64,000 nucleotides of DNA from Pseudomonas putida (lineage in GTDB: Bacteria > Pseudomonadota > Gammaproteobacteria > Pseudomonadales > Pseudomonadaceae). Shown here piece by piece: positions 41,659 through 50,439 of this stretch. The stretch is from positions 124,001-188,000 of the forward strand of contig NZ_JANHLD010000003.1 of NCBI RefSeq assembly GCF_028682455.1, read 5' to 3'. Position 1 is the first letter of the stretch. Each line of letters begins with the position of its first letter. The notes below the pieces were generated by a model. That model searched no databases and was not told where the DNA came from. It saw only the letters and a list, made by a program, of their open reading frames with translations. A program made the position numbers and the translations under genes.

Positions 41659-41687
41659 AACCCCGTCACTTTGGCGGGGCTTTTTTT
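41659..41687 (+). terminator. Intrinsic terminator of aceEF
   Basis: AACCCCG and CGGGGCTT arms with a 9-base loop are followed by TTTTTTT, a classical intrinsic terminator. Confidence 0.85.
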
Positions 41688-41691
41688 GCCC

Positions 41692-41760
41692 GTAGAAGCG
41701 GGCTTGCCCCGCGATAGCTTTCTCACAGTCCACCGCATCGCGGTGCTAGCCCGCTGCTAC
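41692..41760. repeat. REP-type inverted repeat after aceF
   Basis: An arm containing GAAGCGGGCTTGCCCCGCGA (41692-41714) pairs imperfectly with TCGCGGTGCTAGCCCGCTGC (41738-41760), just beyond the aceF terminator. Confidence 0.75.
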
Positions 41761-41889
41761 AGAATTTCGTGTCCCTGCCGACACAATGGTATTGCTTGCT
41801 AGCCTCAAGCTCATCATGCAACCTTGCCCAACCCGTGTAGTCGCAACGTGCGCTACCTGCACGAACAGCCTTCTTGAAGCGAGCTCTCG

Positions 41890-44583
41890 ATGAAAAGCCA
41901 ACCCGATGCCGCCAGCCGTATGGCGGCCGAGGTAGTGACGCAATTGCCGGTGCCCTCGCGGCTCGGCATGCTGCGTTTCGAGCGGCTAAATGAAGCCAGC
42001 TGGGCACTGCTTTACCTCGATCCCGCCTGCGAACGCCAGTTCGGCGTGGCGGCGGTCGATCTCTGCGCCCTGGTCGGCTCGCCCTACGCCAGCCTGATGG
42101 AGCCTGAGGCCCGCTACAAACTGCATGACGACATCCAGCTGCAACTGGGCCAGCGCCCCAGCTACCTGGTGCGCTACACCCTGCACACCGCCCAAGGGCC
42201 GTTGCACCTGCTGGAACTGGGTGAAGCCTACAAGCAACACAACCGCCAACTGCTTCGCGGCTACCTGATGGTGATCGACACCCAGCCAGGCGACGCCCCG
42301 GACCTGAGCGCCGCCGACCTCGAAACCCGCAACAACCGCCTGCAGATCGCCCTGCAGCTAAACCAGCGGGCCCAGCAGGAGCAACTCGAACACCTTGAGC
42401 GAGTGAGCGCCCAGCAGGAGCTGATCCTGCACCTGGCGCGCCATCGCTACACCGCCAGCAACTCGCTGCTCGAAGCCGCGGAGTTGATTACCCGCAGCGC
42501 CTGCGAGATCTACAAGATCGACTGCGCGAGCATCTGGTACCTGGAAGGCCAGCGCCTGGAGCCGATCTCCGCGTACTACCGGGCAACCCAGGCGTACACC
42601 CTGCCCGAACCCATCGACGTGGGTCGCTTTCCCGACTATCTCGACGCCCTGCACACCAGCCGCGCCATCGACGCCCACAATGCCAGCCACGACCCGCGCA
42701 CCCGCGAGATGGCCGAGAGCCTGCGCCCGCGCGACATCAACGCCATGCTCGATGCCAGTATCCGTATCGACGGCCAGGTGGTCGGTGTGCTGTGCCTGGA
42801 GCAGACTGGCTCGCCGCGGGCCTGGCAATCGGATGAAATCGCCTTTGCCGGCGAGCTGGCCGACCAGTTCGCCCAGGTCATCAACAATCACAACCGCCGC
42901 ACCGCCACCAGCGCCCTGCACCTGTTCCAGCGTGCGGTGGAGCAAAGCGCCAACGCCTTCTTGCTGGTCAACCGCGACGGCGTGGTCGAGTACGTCAACC
43001 CAAGCTTCACCGCCATCACCCAGTACAGTACCGACGAGGTGCACGGGCAGCGGCTTTCGGAGCTGCCCGCCCTCGAGAACCTCAGCGAACTGCTGTTCGA
43101 CGCTCCCTCGAGCCTTGCCATCGGCAACAGCTGGCAAGGTGAGTTCAAAAGCCGGCGCAAGAACCTGGAGCCCTACTGGGGACAGCTGTCGATTTCCAAG
43201 GTCTACGGTGATAACCGCGAACTGACCCACTACATCGGCATCTACGAAGACATCACCCAGAGCAAGCTGGCCCAGCAGCGCATCGAGCGCCTGGCCTACA
43301 CCGACAACCTCACAAGCCTGGGCAATCGCCCCGCGTTCATCCGCAACCTCGACGAGCGCTTCAGCCGGGACAGCGACAGCCCCATCAGCCTGCTGCTGGT
43401 GGACATCGACAACTTCAAGCGGATCAACGACAGCCTCGGCCACCAGACCGGCGACAAGTTGCTGATCAGCCTGGCCCGGCGCCTGCGCAACAGCCTCAGC
43501 CCTGGCGGCAGCCTGGCGCGCTTTGCCAGCAACGAATTTGCCGTGCTGCTCGAACACACCGACCTGGACATCGGTCAGCAGGTCGCCCAGCAACTACTGC
43601 GCACCCTCGACAAGCCCATGTTCGTCGACAACCAGTTGATCAACGTGACCGCCTCCGTGGGCCTGGCCTGCGCGCCCCTGCATGGCCGCGACCCGCAGAC
43701 CCTGATGAAGAACGCAGGCCTTGCCCTGCACAAGGCCAAGGCCAACGGCAAGCATCAGGTCCAGGTGTTCACCGAGGCCTTGAACGCCGAAGCCAGCTAC
43801 AAGCTGTTCGTCGAGAACAACCTGCGCCGGGCCCTGACCCAGAACGAGCTGGATGTGTTCTACCAGCCCAAGCTGTGCCTGCGCAGCGGCCGTTTGCTCG
43901 GCCTGGAGGCGCTGCTGCGCTGGAACCACCCGGAGAAGGGCATGATCCGCCCGGACCAGTTCATCAGCGTGGCCGAAGAGACCGGCCTGATCATCCCCAT
44001 CGGCAAGTGGATCGCCCGCCAGGCCTGCCGCATGAGCCAGCTGTTGCGCACCGAAGGGCTGGGCAACCTGCAGGTGGCGATCAACCTCTCGCCCAAGCAG
44101 TTCTCCGACCCTGACCTTGTCGCCTCGATCGCCAACATTCTCAAGGAAGAAGCCCTGCCGCCACACCTGCTGGAACTGGAGCTGACCGAAGGCCTGCTGC
44201 TCGAGGCCACCGAAGACACCCACCGCCAGCTCGACCAGCTCAAGCAGCTGGGCCTGACCCTGGCCATGGACGACTTTGGCACCGGCTATTCCTCGCTCAG
44301 CTACCTGAAGAAGTTTCCGATCGACATCATCAAGATCGACCGCAGCTTCATCCACGAGATCCCGGACAACCAGGACGACATGGAGATCACTTCGGCGGTG
44401 GTGGCCATGGCCCACAACCTCAAGCTCAAGGTGGTCGCCGAAGGCATCGAGACCGCCGAACAGCTGGCGTTCCTGCGTCGCCACCGCTGTGATGTGGGCC
44501 AGGGCTACCTGTTCGACCGGCCGATTCCCGGTAGCGAGCTGATCGAGAAGCTCAAGCGTTACCCGCGCGGCCCCAGCGCCTGA
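41890..44583 (+). CDS. dipA: Cyclic di-GMP phosphodiesterase DipA
   Basis: The 897-residue protein has, in order, an N-terminal PAS-like region, a GAF domain (about 185-335), a PAS domain (about 345-455), a GGDEF domain and an EAL domain. The GGDEF signature is degenerate (FASNEFAV near residue 545), so cyclase activity is not expected. EAL is intact (LGLEALLRWNHPEKG near 670), with DDFGTGYSSLSYLKKFP and the later EGIET block, so cyclic di-GMP hydrolysis is expected. Position after aceEF and before msrA matches P. aeruginosa dipA (PA5017), which drives biofilm dispersal. Two hydrophobic regions are absent, implying a cytoplasmic protein. Confidence 0.93.
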   Translation: MKSQPDAASRMAAEVVTQLPVPSRLGMLRFERLNEASWALLYLDPACERQFGVAAVDLCALVGSPYASLMEPEARYKLHDDIQLQLGQRPSYLVRYTLHTAQGPLHLLELGEAYKQHNRQLLRGYLMVIDTQPGDAPDLSAADLETRNNRLQIALQLNQRAQQEQLEHLERVSAQQELILHLARHRYTASNSLLEAAELITRSACEIYKIDCASIWYLEGQRLEPISAYYRATQAYTLPEPIDVGRFPDYLDALHTSRAIDAHNASHDPRTREMAESLRPRDINAMLDASIRIDGQVVGVLCLEQTGSPRAWQSDEIAFAGELADQFAQVINNHNRRTATSALHLFQRAVEQSANAFLLVNRDGVVEYVNPSFTAITQYSTDEVHGQRLSELPALENLSELLFDAPSSLAIGNSWQGEFKSRRKNLEPYWGQLSISKVYGDNRELTHYIGIYEDITQSKLAQQRIERLAYTDNLTSLGNRPAFIRNLDERFSRDSDSPISLLLVDIDNFKRINDSLGHQTGDKLLISLARRLRNSLSPGGSLARFASNEFAVLLEHTDLDIGQQVAQQLLRTLDKPMFVDNQLINVTASVGLACAPLHGRDPQTLMKNAGLALHKAKANGKHQVQVFTEALNAEASYKLFVENNLRRALTQNELDVFYQPKLCLRSGRLLGLEALLRWNHPEKGMIRPDQFISVAEETGLIIPIGKWIARQACRMSQLLRTEGLGNLQVAINLSPKQFSDPDLVASIANILKEEALPPHLLELELTEGLLLEATEDTHRQLDQLKQLGLTLAMDDFGTGYSSLSYLKKFPIDIIKIDRSFIHEIPDNQDDMEITSAVVAMAHNLKLKVVAEGIETAEQLAFLRRHRCDVGQGYLFDRPIPGSELIEKLKRYPRGPSA

Positions 44584-44617
44584 CAGCGACGTAACAGTCG
44601 GGCAATATAGGGTCCCT

Positions 44618-44640
44618 GTAAGAGCGGGCTTGCCCCGCGA
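44618..44640. repeat. Solitary REP arm
   Basis: A single arm containing GAGCGGGCTTGCCCCGCGA lies between dipA and msrA; no matching inverted partner is nearby. Confidence 0.6.
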
Positions 44641-44667
44641 TGGGCAAACACTAAAAGAGGAACAGCT

Positions 44668-45333
44668 ATGGTCCTGCGCTCGGAAATCCTGGTGAATAAA
44701 AACGTACTGCCAACTGCCGAACAGGCACTGCCTGGCCGCGAAACCCCAATGACCCTGCCCGAGAAGCACTTCGTGTTCAAGGACACGCCGCTGCTTGGTC
44801 CGTTCTTCGAGAACGTCGATTTTGCCATCTTCGGCCTGGGTTGCTTCTGGGGCGCCGAACGACGCTTCTGGCAGCGTGAAGGCGTGGTCAGCACCGTTGT
44901 CGGCTACGCCGGCGGTTTCACCCCCAACCCGACCTACGAAGAAGTCTGCTCGGGCCTGACCGGCCACACCGAAGTGGTGCTGGTGGTGTTCGACAAGGAC
45001 AAAGTCAGCTACCGCGAGCTGCTGGCCATGTTCTGGGAACTGCACAACCCGACCCAGGGCATGCGCCAGGGCAACGACATCGGCACCCAGTACCGCTCGG
45101 TGATCTACTGCACCAGCCCCCAGCAACTGGAAGAAGCCCTGGCCAGCAAAGCGACCTACCAGGCTGAACTGACCAAGGCCGGCTTCGGCGAAATCACCAC
45201 CGAGATCGACCAGGCACCGACCGTGTACTTTGCCGAGGCCTACCACCAGCAGTACCTGGCCAAGAACCCCGAAGGCTACTGCGGCATCGGCGGTACCGGC
45301 GTGTGCCTGCCGCCCAGCCTGCAAGGCAACTGA
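44668..45333 (+). CDS. msrA: Peptide methionine sulfoxide reductase MsrA
   Basis: The 221-residue protein has the catalytic GLGCFWGAERRFW motif and a C-terminal resolving-cysteine segment (YCGIGGTGVCLP). It reduces methionine-S-sulfoxide in proteins and free methionine using thioredoxin. AGAGGAA precedes the ATG. The next gene, a glutathione S-transferase, starts 10 bases after the stop, suggesting a shared oxidative-stress transcript. Confidence 0.97.
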   Translation: MVLRSEILVNKNVLPTAEQALPGRETPMTLPEKHFVFKDTPLLGPFFENVDFAIFGLGCFWGAERRFWQREGVVSTVVGYAGGFTPNPTYEEVCSGLTGHTEVVLVVFDKDKVSYRELLAMFWELHNPTQGMRQGNDIGTQYRSVIYCTSPQQLEEALASKATYQAELTKAGFGEITTEIDQAPTVYFAEAYHQQYLAKNPEGYCGIGGTGVCLPPSLQGN

Positions 45334-45342
45334 GGAGCGCGC

Positions 45343-45969
45343 ATGTCTGCACCAACCATGACGCTGTTCCACTCACCCGCCTCGCCCTTCGTGCGCAAGG
45401 TCATGGTGGTACTGCATGAAACCGGGCAAACCAATCGGGTAGCCGTGCACAGCATCAGCCTGAGCCCGGTCGCACCCGATGCCGACCTGAACCAGACCAA
45501 CCCGGCCGGCAAGATCCCGGCCCTGCGCCTGGACGACGGCAACGTGCTGTTCGACAGCCGGGTGATCTGCGAATACCTCGACCTGCAGCATGTGGGTAAC
45601 CCGCTGATCCCCAAGGAAGGCGCGGCGCGCTGGAACCGCCTGACCCTGGCGGCCCTGGCAGATGCGATCATGGACGCAGCAGTCCTGACCCGCTACGAAA
45701 CCTTCCTGCGTCCGCAAGACAAGCGCTGGGACACTTGGGTCGACGCGCAGCAGGACAAGATCCGTCGCGGCCTGGCCAACCTCGAGCAGCAGCACATCGC
45801 CGAACTGGCGTCAGTGTTCGACATCGCCGCCATCGGCGTGGCCTGTGCCCTGGGTTACCTCGACCTGCGCATGCCGGACCTTGGCTGGCGCGAGCGCCAG
45901 CCAAAGCTTGCGGCGTGGTATGCAGAGGTGAGTCAGCGTGAGTCGATGCGGGCTACCGAGCCGTCTTGA
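45343..45969 (+). CDS. Glutathione S-transferase family protein
   Basis: The 208-residue protein begins TLFHSPASPFVRKVMVVLHE, the thioredoxin-fold GST N-terminal domain. NPAGKIPALRLDDG and the FDSRVICEYLD block bind glutathione, and an all-helical C-terminal domain follows. The specific electrophile or reductive role is unknown. A TGAGGAGCGC ribosome site links it to msrA. Confidence 0.93.
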   Translation: MSAPTMTLFHSPASPFVRKVMVVLHETGQTNRVAVHSISLSPVAPDADLNQTNPAGKIPALRLDDGNVLFDSRVICEYLDLQHVGNPLIPKEGAARWNRLTLAALADAIMDAAVLTRYETFLRPQDKRWDTWVDAQQDKIRRGLANLEQQHIAELASVFDIAAIGVACALGYLDLRMPDLGWRERQPKLAAWYAEVSQRESMRATEPS

Positions 45970-45978
45970 CCGACCTTA

Positions 45979-46036
45979 TCGCGGGGCATGTCCGCTCCCA
46001 CCGGCGGATGTCTGTGGGAGCGGGCTTGCCCCGCGA
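45979..46036. repeat. REP-type inverted repeat between convergent GST and creD
   Basis: TCGCGGGGCATGTCCGCTCC (arm 45979-46001) pairs with an arm at 46014-46036 containing GAGCGGGCTTGCCCCGCGA, 9 bases beyond the GST stop. Confidence 0.8.
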
Positions 46037-46108
46037 TCTCTCCCTCCCAAATGATCGCAATGTTCAGCGCCATCACCGCCCCCAGCCTCCTCTCCTCCCG
46101 CAGCCCGC

Positions 46109-47437
46109 TCATTGCCCTCTCCCGATGCTGTACCAGTCAAGCCGGCGGGTCAGCACCATGAATACACCCAACAGCCCGAACAGCAGCAGCGCGCCCATCA
46201 GCAACGCATAGTCCTCGGCGCTGAGCAGCCCGTAGAGCATGCCGTAAAGCACCGCCAGGCCCACGGCAAAGCCCAGCGCCCGCCACAGGCTGTGCAGCAC
46301 GTGGCACAGGTAGAAGCCGATCAACAGGACACAGGCCCCGGCCGACAGCAGGTACGCCAGGCCGAAGCCCAGGTGCTCGGACAACGACAGCAGCAACAGG
46401 TAGAACAACGCCAGCGCCGCGCCGACCAGGGCGTACTGGATCGGGTGCACGCTGAGATTCTTGAGAATTTCGAAGAGGAAGAAGCCAGCAAAGGTCAGGG
46501 CGATGAACAGCAACGCGTATTTGATCGCCCGCTCGCTCTTGAGGTACTGGTCCACCGGGTCGACGAAGCTGACGCCGAATGCCCGGCCCCGGAAATCCTC
46601 GCAGTTGGCATTGGCCTGACACTGGTTCAAGGCGTCTTCCAGGTTGGTGGAAAAAAACGAAGTCTGCCAGCGGGCGGAAAAGCCCCCCGCGTCCACCTTG
46701 CGACTGCTGGGCAGGTAGTTGCCGACAAAACTTGGATGCGGCCAGTTGGAGGCCATGCTCACGCTGGTGGTGCGGCCCACCGGCAGTACATGCAACTGCC
46801 CGGTGCCCTGCAGGCTGAGGTCGAAGCTGTAGTCGAGCCGGCTCTCGGCTTGAGCGTCGAGGGCGCCCAGGGCTGCATGCACGCCGCTGCCCAGCCAGCC
46901 CAGGCGGGTACCCGGCTGGAAATCCAGGCGCCGGTCATTGAGCTGCAATTGCAGGCCCTTGTCGATACCGCGGATATCGCTGATACCCACCGCCAGGAAG
47001 GCCGGCTCGAAGCGGTAATCGGCGTAGTCCTCGGTAATGCCCCATTGCGCGGGCAGTTTGAAATGCCCACTGATGTGGTTGTCCGCGTGGAACAGCCGGG
47101 CCTGGTAGATCCCGCGTGAACGCAGCTCGGTGTCGACGCTCGCTTTCAGCTCGAAGGTTTCCGGCAAGAAGTACAGGTGACCGCTGACTTGGCTGGTTTC
47201 CTGGGTCGTCTGGCCATCCTGGAGCTTCCAGCGCCGTTCGGTCTTGCGGTACGGCACCACCAGCACCGGCCCGATGATCTGCTGGCTGAAGCTGGAGCTC
47301 TGGGCAATGTCCTGCACCACGCTGTCACGCAGCGCCTGACGCTCGCCAATCAGGCCGCCAATCATCAGCAGAGGGATCAACAGCAGGATGATCAAGAAGG
47401 CGATGGCGCCGAGTTTGATACTCAAGGATCGGTTCAT
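46109..47437 (-). CDS. creD: Inner-membrane protein CreD
   Basis: The 442-residue protein has an N-terminal membrane helix (SIKLGAIAFLIILLLIPLLM), a large periplasmic domain of about 270 residues and at least five C-terminal helices starting near residue 308. CreD is the main CreBC-regulated effector in Aeromonas and Pseudomonas and is linked to envelope integrity and beta-lactam response. Length and architecture are normal. It is downstream of creB-creC on the same strand, with a gap of about 95 bases that carries a possible cre-tag. Confidence 0.94.
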   Translation of the reverse strand: MNRSLSIKLGAIAFLIILLLIPLLMIGGLIGERQALRDSVVQDIAQSSSFSQQIIGPVLVVPYRKTERRWKLQDGQTTQETSQVSGHLYFLPETFELKASVDTELRSRGIYQARLFHADNHISGHFKLPAQWGITEDYADYRFEPAFLAVGISDIRGIDKGLQLQLNDRRLDFQPGTRLGWLGSGVHAALGALDAQAESRLDYSFDLSLQGTGQLHVLPVGRTTSVSMASNWPHPSFVGNYLPSSRKVDAGGFSARWQTSFFSTNLEDALNQCQANANCEDFRGRAFGVSFVDPVDQYLKSERAIKYALLFIALTFAGFFLFEILKNLSVHPIQYALVGAALALFYLLLLSLSEHLGFGLAYLLSAGACVLLIGFYLCHVLHSLWRALGFAVGLAVLYGMLYGLLSAEDYALLMGALLLFGLLGVFMVLTRRLDWYSIGRGQ

Positions 47438-47512
47438 GAAGAAGGCTCCGGTTTCGATGGGCAGAGTCTGCGCACGCGAAATGGAGCCTTTGAGAAGCTA
47501 TGTGGAGAGCAT

Positions 47513-47528
47513 ATGGAGCTTGTGTGAA
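47513..47528 (-). promoter_or_regulatory. Degenerate cre-tag upstream of creD
   Basis: On the minus strand TTCAC-N6-TCCAT resembles the CreB site TTCAC-N6-TTCAC (full first half, 3 of 5 in the second). It lies about 75 bases before the creD ATG. Confidence 0.25.
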
Positions 47529-47532
47529 GTTT

Positions 47533-48966
47533 TCAGCCCAGGCGCTTTGCCGGTAGCCACAGGCGCACGCGTACACCGTCTTCGACGTTGGCCACATCGA
47601 GCGAGCCGCCGTGCAGTTGCATCACTTCCTCGACGAAATTCAGCCCGAGGCCGGTACTCTTGCGACCACCGAACGGGCGCGGCAACGAATAGAAACGCTC
47701 GCTCACTCGCCCCAGCGCATAGTCGGGAATCGCCTCGCCCTGGTTGAACAGGCTCAAGGCCACGCGCTCGTTGCGTCGCTCCAGCTCGAACAGCAGCAAG
47801 CCGCCCGGCGGGGTGAAGTCCAGGGCGTTGTCGAGCAGATTGGCGATGGCCTGGCGCATCAGGAAAGGCTCGCACAGCAAGCGTACATTCCCCGGCACCC
47901 GCTGGCGCACCTGCAGACCGATGCTTTCGATACGCGCGCCCTGGGCCACCAGCAGTTCATCGACCAGCGCCGCCAGCGCTACGTGCTGCTGCTCTTCCAG
48001 CGCCTGCATCTGCTCGACCTGCGCAAGGTTCAGCAGGCGCTCGATCAACTGCTGCATGCGCGCGCTTTCACTCTCGATATTGCCGGCAAAGCGCTGGCGC
48101 TGCGTCTCGTCCATCGGCCCCTGCAACAGCTCCGAGGCACCCCGGATGGCCGCCAGCGGGCTTTTCAGTTCGTGGGTCAGGGTGTGTACGTAGCGCTCCA
48201 CATAATCCTTGCCCTCGAGCTGCGTGCGCATGCGCTCCACCGCCGCCGCCAGTTGCCCCAGTTCACCGCCCCGATAATGCGGCAGCGCGGTGCGCTCACC
48301 CTCGCTCACCGCCTGGGCGTAATGGGTCAGGCGCCGCAGCGAGCGCGCCAGCCACCACGACAACGCCGCGCCCACCAACAGGCCCAGGCCGATCAACCCC
48401 AGCCCCAGGTACAGCAAGCGCCGTTCCGAACGATCGATATACGGCTGCAGCGACTTGTTCGGCTTGGCCACGGTCACCACGCCGATGATCTTGCCCTCAT
48501 CGAGAATCGGCGCTGCCACGTGCATCACCGACGACTCCGGGTCATCCGGGTCGCTGCGGGTGGAGCGCGCGCCGTACTCGCCGCGCAGGGTCAGGTACAC
48601 ATCGTTCCAGCGCGAATAGTCCTCGCCCACCGCGGCCCCGCTGGAGTCGAGCAGTACAATACCCTTGGCGTCGGTGACATAGATGCGGTGGTTCACCTGG
48701 TTCTTCGACAAGCCCCAGATATCGGCCTTGGGTTGCCGCTGGCCATAGGCGCGCAGCAACTGCGGCAAGCGGCTCTGGCCGAGGGTGCCGGCCTTGACGT
48801 CGTCGTGCAGGATTTCGGCCAGCAGGTTGGCGGTGTCGACCAGGGTTTCTTCCGTGGACTGCCGCACACCGGGGCGGATCTCTTCGCGCACGGTGCTGAG
48901 TATGAAAAAGCCGATCAGCCCCACGAACAGGAAATAGACCAGGAAAATCCGGATCCCCAGGCGCAT
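47533..48966 (-). CDS. creC: Sensor histidine kinase CreC
   Basis: The 477-residue kinase has a membrane helix near residues 7-25, a periplasmic sensor region, a second helix near 185-205, a HAMP region and the phospho-acceptor motif THELKSPLAAIRGASELL. A C-terminal ATPase domain follows (LLDNALDFTPPGG, KSTGLGLNFV). It phosphorylates CreB, with input related to fermentative metabolism or cell-wall-active antibiotics. The start overlaps the creB stop. Confidence 0.95.
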   Translation of the reverse strand: MRLGIRIFLVYFLFVGLIGFFILSTVREEIRPGVRQSTEETLVDTANLLAEILHDDVKAGTLGQSRLPQLLRAYGQRQPKADIWGLSKNQVNHRIYVTDAKGIVLLDSSGAAVGEDYSRWNDVYLTLRGEYGARSTRSDPDDPESSVMHVAAPILDEGKIIGVVTVAKPNKSLQPYIDRSERRLLYLGLGLIGLGLLVGAALSWWLARSLRRLTHYAQAVSEGERTALPHYRGGELGQLAAAVERMRTQLEGKDYVERYVHTLTHELKSPLAAIRGASELLQGPMDETQRQRFAGNIESESARMQQLIERLLNLAQVEQMQALEEQQHVALAALVDELLVAQGARIESIGLQVRQRVPGNVRLLCEPFLMRQAIANLLDNALDFTPPGGLLLFELERRNERVALSLFNQGEAIPDYALGRVSERFYSLPRPFGGRKSTGLGLNFVEEVMQLHGGSLDVANVEDGVRVRLWLPAKRLG

Positions 48967-49643
48967 CAGCTATGGCTCGGGCTGTAGCTGTAGCCCAGGC
49001 CGCGATGGGTCTGGATCGGTTCGGCACTGGCGGCCACCTGGCGCAGCTTGGCACGCAGGCTCTTGATATGGCTGTCGATGCTGCGCTCGTAGCCGGCATC
49101 GGCGGCAACCCCCACGGCGTCGAGCAACTGCTCGCGGCTGAACACCCGCTCGGGCTGCTCCAACAGGCACTGCAACAAGCGAAATTCGTGGCGGGTCAGG
49201 GCCAGGGCCTGGCCGCGGTAGCTGATCTGCATGCGTAGGGTATCGAGCTGGAACACGCTGGCAGCTTCAGGCTCGGCACGCGGTGCCATGCGCTTGAGGA
49301 TCGCCCGCACCCGTGCGGCGACTTCCCGGGGGCTGAAAGGCTTGACCACATAATCGTCAGCGCCGATCTCAAGCCCCACCACCCGGTCGATCTCACCGTC
49401 GCGGGCACTCAGGAACATCACCGGCACCTCAGTGAAGCGGCGCAACTGCCGGCAGGTTTCAAAGCCGCTGATATCCGGCAGGCCGATATCCAGGATGATC
49501 AGGTCGGCCGGACGCAGGCGTTGCTGCTCGAGCGCAGCGCTACCCAGGGTGACCCACTCGGTGCTGTGACCATCACCCTGCAAGGCGAAGATCAGGGTAT
49601 CGGCGATGGCGGCTTCGTCTTCGACGATCAGGATATGGGGCAT
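48966..49643 (-). CDS. creB: Response regulator CreB
   Basis: The 225-residue OmpR/PhoB-type regulator has a receiver domain with phospho-acceptor Asp in DLIILDIGLPDISG. The winged-helix output domain contains LTRHEFRLLQCLLEQPERVF. The ATG at 49641-49643 (MPHILIVEDE) is used because a longer TTG-started reading has no properly spaced ribosome site. It is the first gene of creB-creC-creD. Confidence 0.95.
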   Translation of the reverse strand: MPHILIVEDEAAIADTLIFALQGDGHSTEWVTLGSAALEQQRLRPADLIILDIGLPDISGFETCRQLRRFTEVPVMFLSARDGEIDRVVGLEIGADDYVVKPFSPREVAARVRAILKRMAPRAEPEAASVFQLDTLRMQISYRGQALALTRHEFRLLQCLLEQPERVFSREQLLDAVGVAADAGYERSIDSHIKSLRAKLRQVAASAEPIQTHRGLGYSYSPSHS

Positions 49644-49658
49644 CTGGAACGGCAAGCC

Positions 49659-49749
49659 TCAAGCGACAAGCTTCAAGTGGAAGCGGATTGCGTGACGTTA
49701 CACTGAAGCGCTTTTTCTTGCAGCTTGCAGCTTGAAACTTGCCGCTTGA
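49659..49749. repeat. CTTGAAGC-type imperfect inverted repeat upstream of creB
   Basis: TCAAGCGACAAGCTTCAAG (49659-49677) pairs with an arm at 49731-49749 with 17 of 19 matches. The interior holds further CAGCTTGCAG copies. It is a second repeat family, distinct from the GAGCGGGCTTG elements. Confidence 0.6.
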
Positions 49750-49755
49750 AGCGCA

Positions 49756-50259
49756 TCAACAGTCTGGCTTGCCCGCGGTAAACCGCCGTGCCGGGTTCAC
49801 CGCCGCCTTGAACTCACGCAAGGCCTTGGCGCCGATCAGCAACGGGTAGTTGAAGCTGCTGCGGTCGGTCAGGTTGACCTCCACGGTGCGCTTGACGTCG
49901 CCCAGGCACAGCTCGAGGTCCACTACCGGGCGCTTGCTGATGTCGGCACCTTCGCCATCTTCGTCTTCGTCGGCGCGGTTCTTGATCTTGCTCATGCGCG
50001 CCAGCTTGTGTTCATAGACCTTGCCGTCGGACTCCTTGGTCGCCAGGCGAAAGCGTACCCAGTCTTCACCGTCGCGGGTGAACCGCTCGATGTCCTTGGC
50101 CGACAACGATGCGGTCAGGGCGCCGGTGTCCATCTTGGCCTTGAGGGTTTCACCGCCAAACTCCGGGAGCTTGATGTATTCGTAGCGACCGTAAAGGGTC
50201 GGGTCGGCGGCCATGACCGGCAGCGCGAGCAGGGACAGCAGTACAAGTACAGATTTCAC
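49756..50259 (-). CDS. Exported retropepsin-like (RimB/putative zinc protease family) protein
   Basis: The 167-residue protein has a signal peptide (MKSVLVLLSLLALPVMA) and the aspartyl-protease-like motif KMDTGALTASLSA with a later LLIGAKALREF segment. This is the family annotated as ATP-dependent zinc protease, whose member RimB acts on poly-glutamylated ribosomal protein S6. The signal peptide indicates that this paralogue works outside the cytoplasm and is not RimB itself. An acidic DEDEDGEG stretch lies at about residue 97. Gene order beside creBCD resembles P. aeruginosa PA0462. Confidence 0.85.
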   Translation of the reverse strand: MKSVLVLLSLLALPVMAADPTLYGRYEYIKLPEFGGETLKAKMDTGALTASLSAKDIERFTRDGEDWVRFRLATKESDGKVYEHKLARMSKIKNRADEDEDGEGADISKRPVVDLELCLGDVKRTVEVNLTDRSSFNYPLLIGAKALREFKAAVNPARRFTAGKPDC

Positions 50260-50439
50260 AGGATCCGCTTCCTTGAGAAAAGACAGTGTTTAGACTGCGA
50301 AGGCAGGATAGGTTCGCGCGAATAGCTTACTCAACACAAAGTGAAACATTTGTGCGACCCGGCCAGAGCGGAGCATTTGGCGTACGCCCGGCGGCTGCTT
50401 ATCATTGCCGACCGCTTACTTGAATATAAGAGCTTTCTT

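Noticed and set aside
37142..41738. Long minus-strand frames opposite aceE and aceF
   Set aside because: Both mirror strongly conserved genes. The aceF shadow is full of Gly/Ser/Arg runs produced by the Ala-Pro linkers read backwards.
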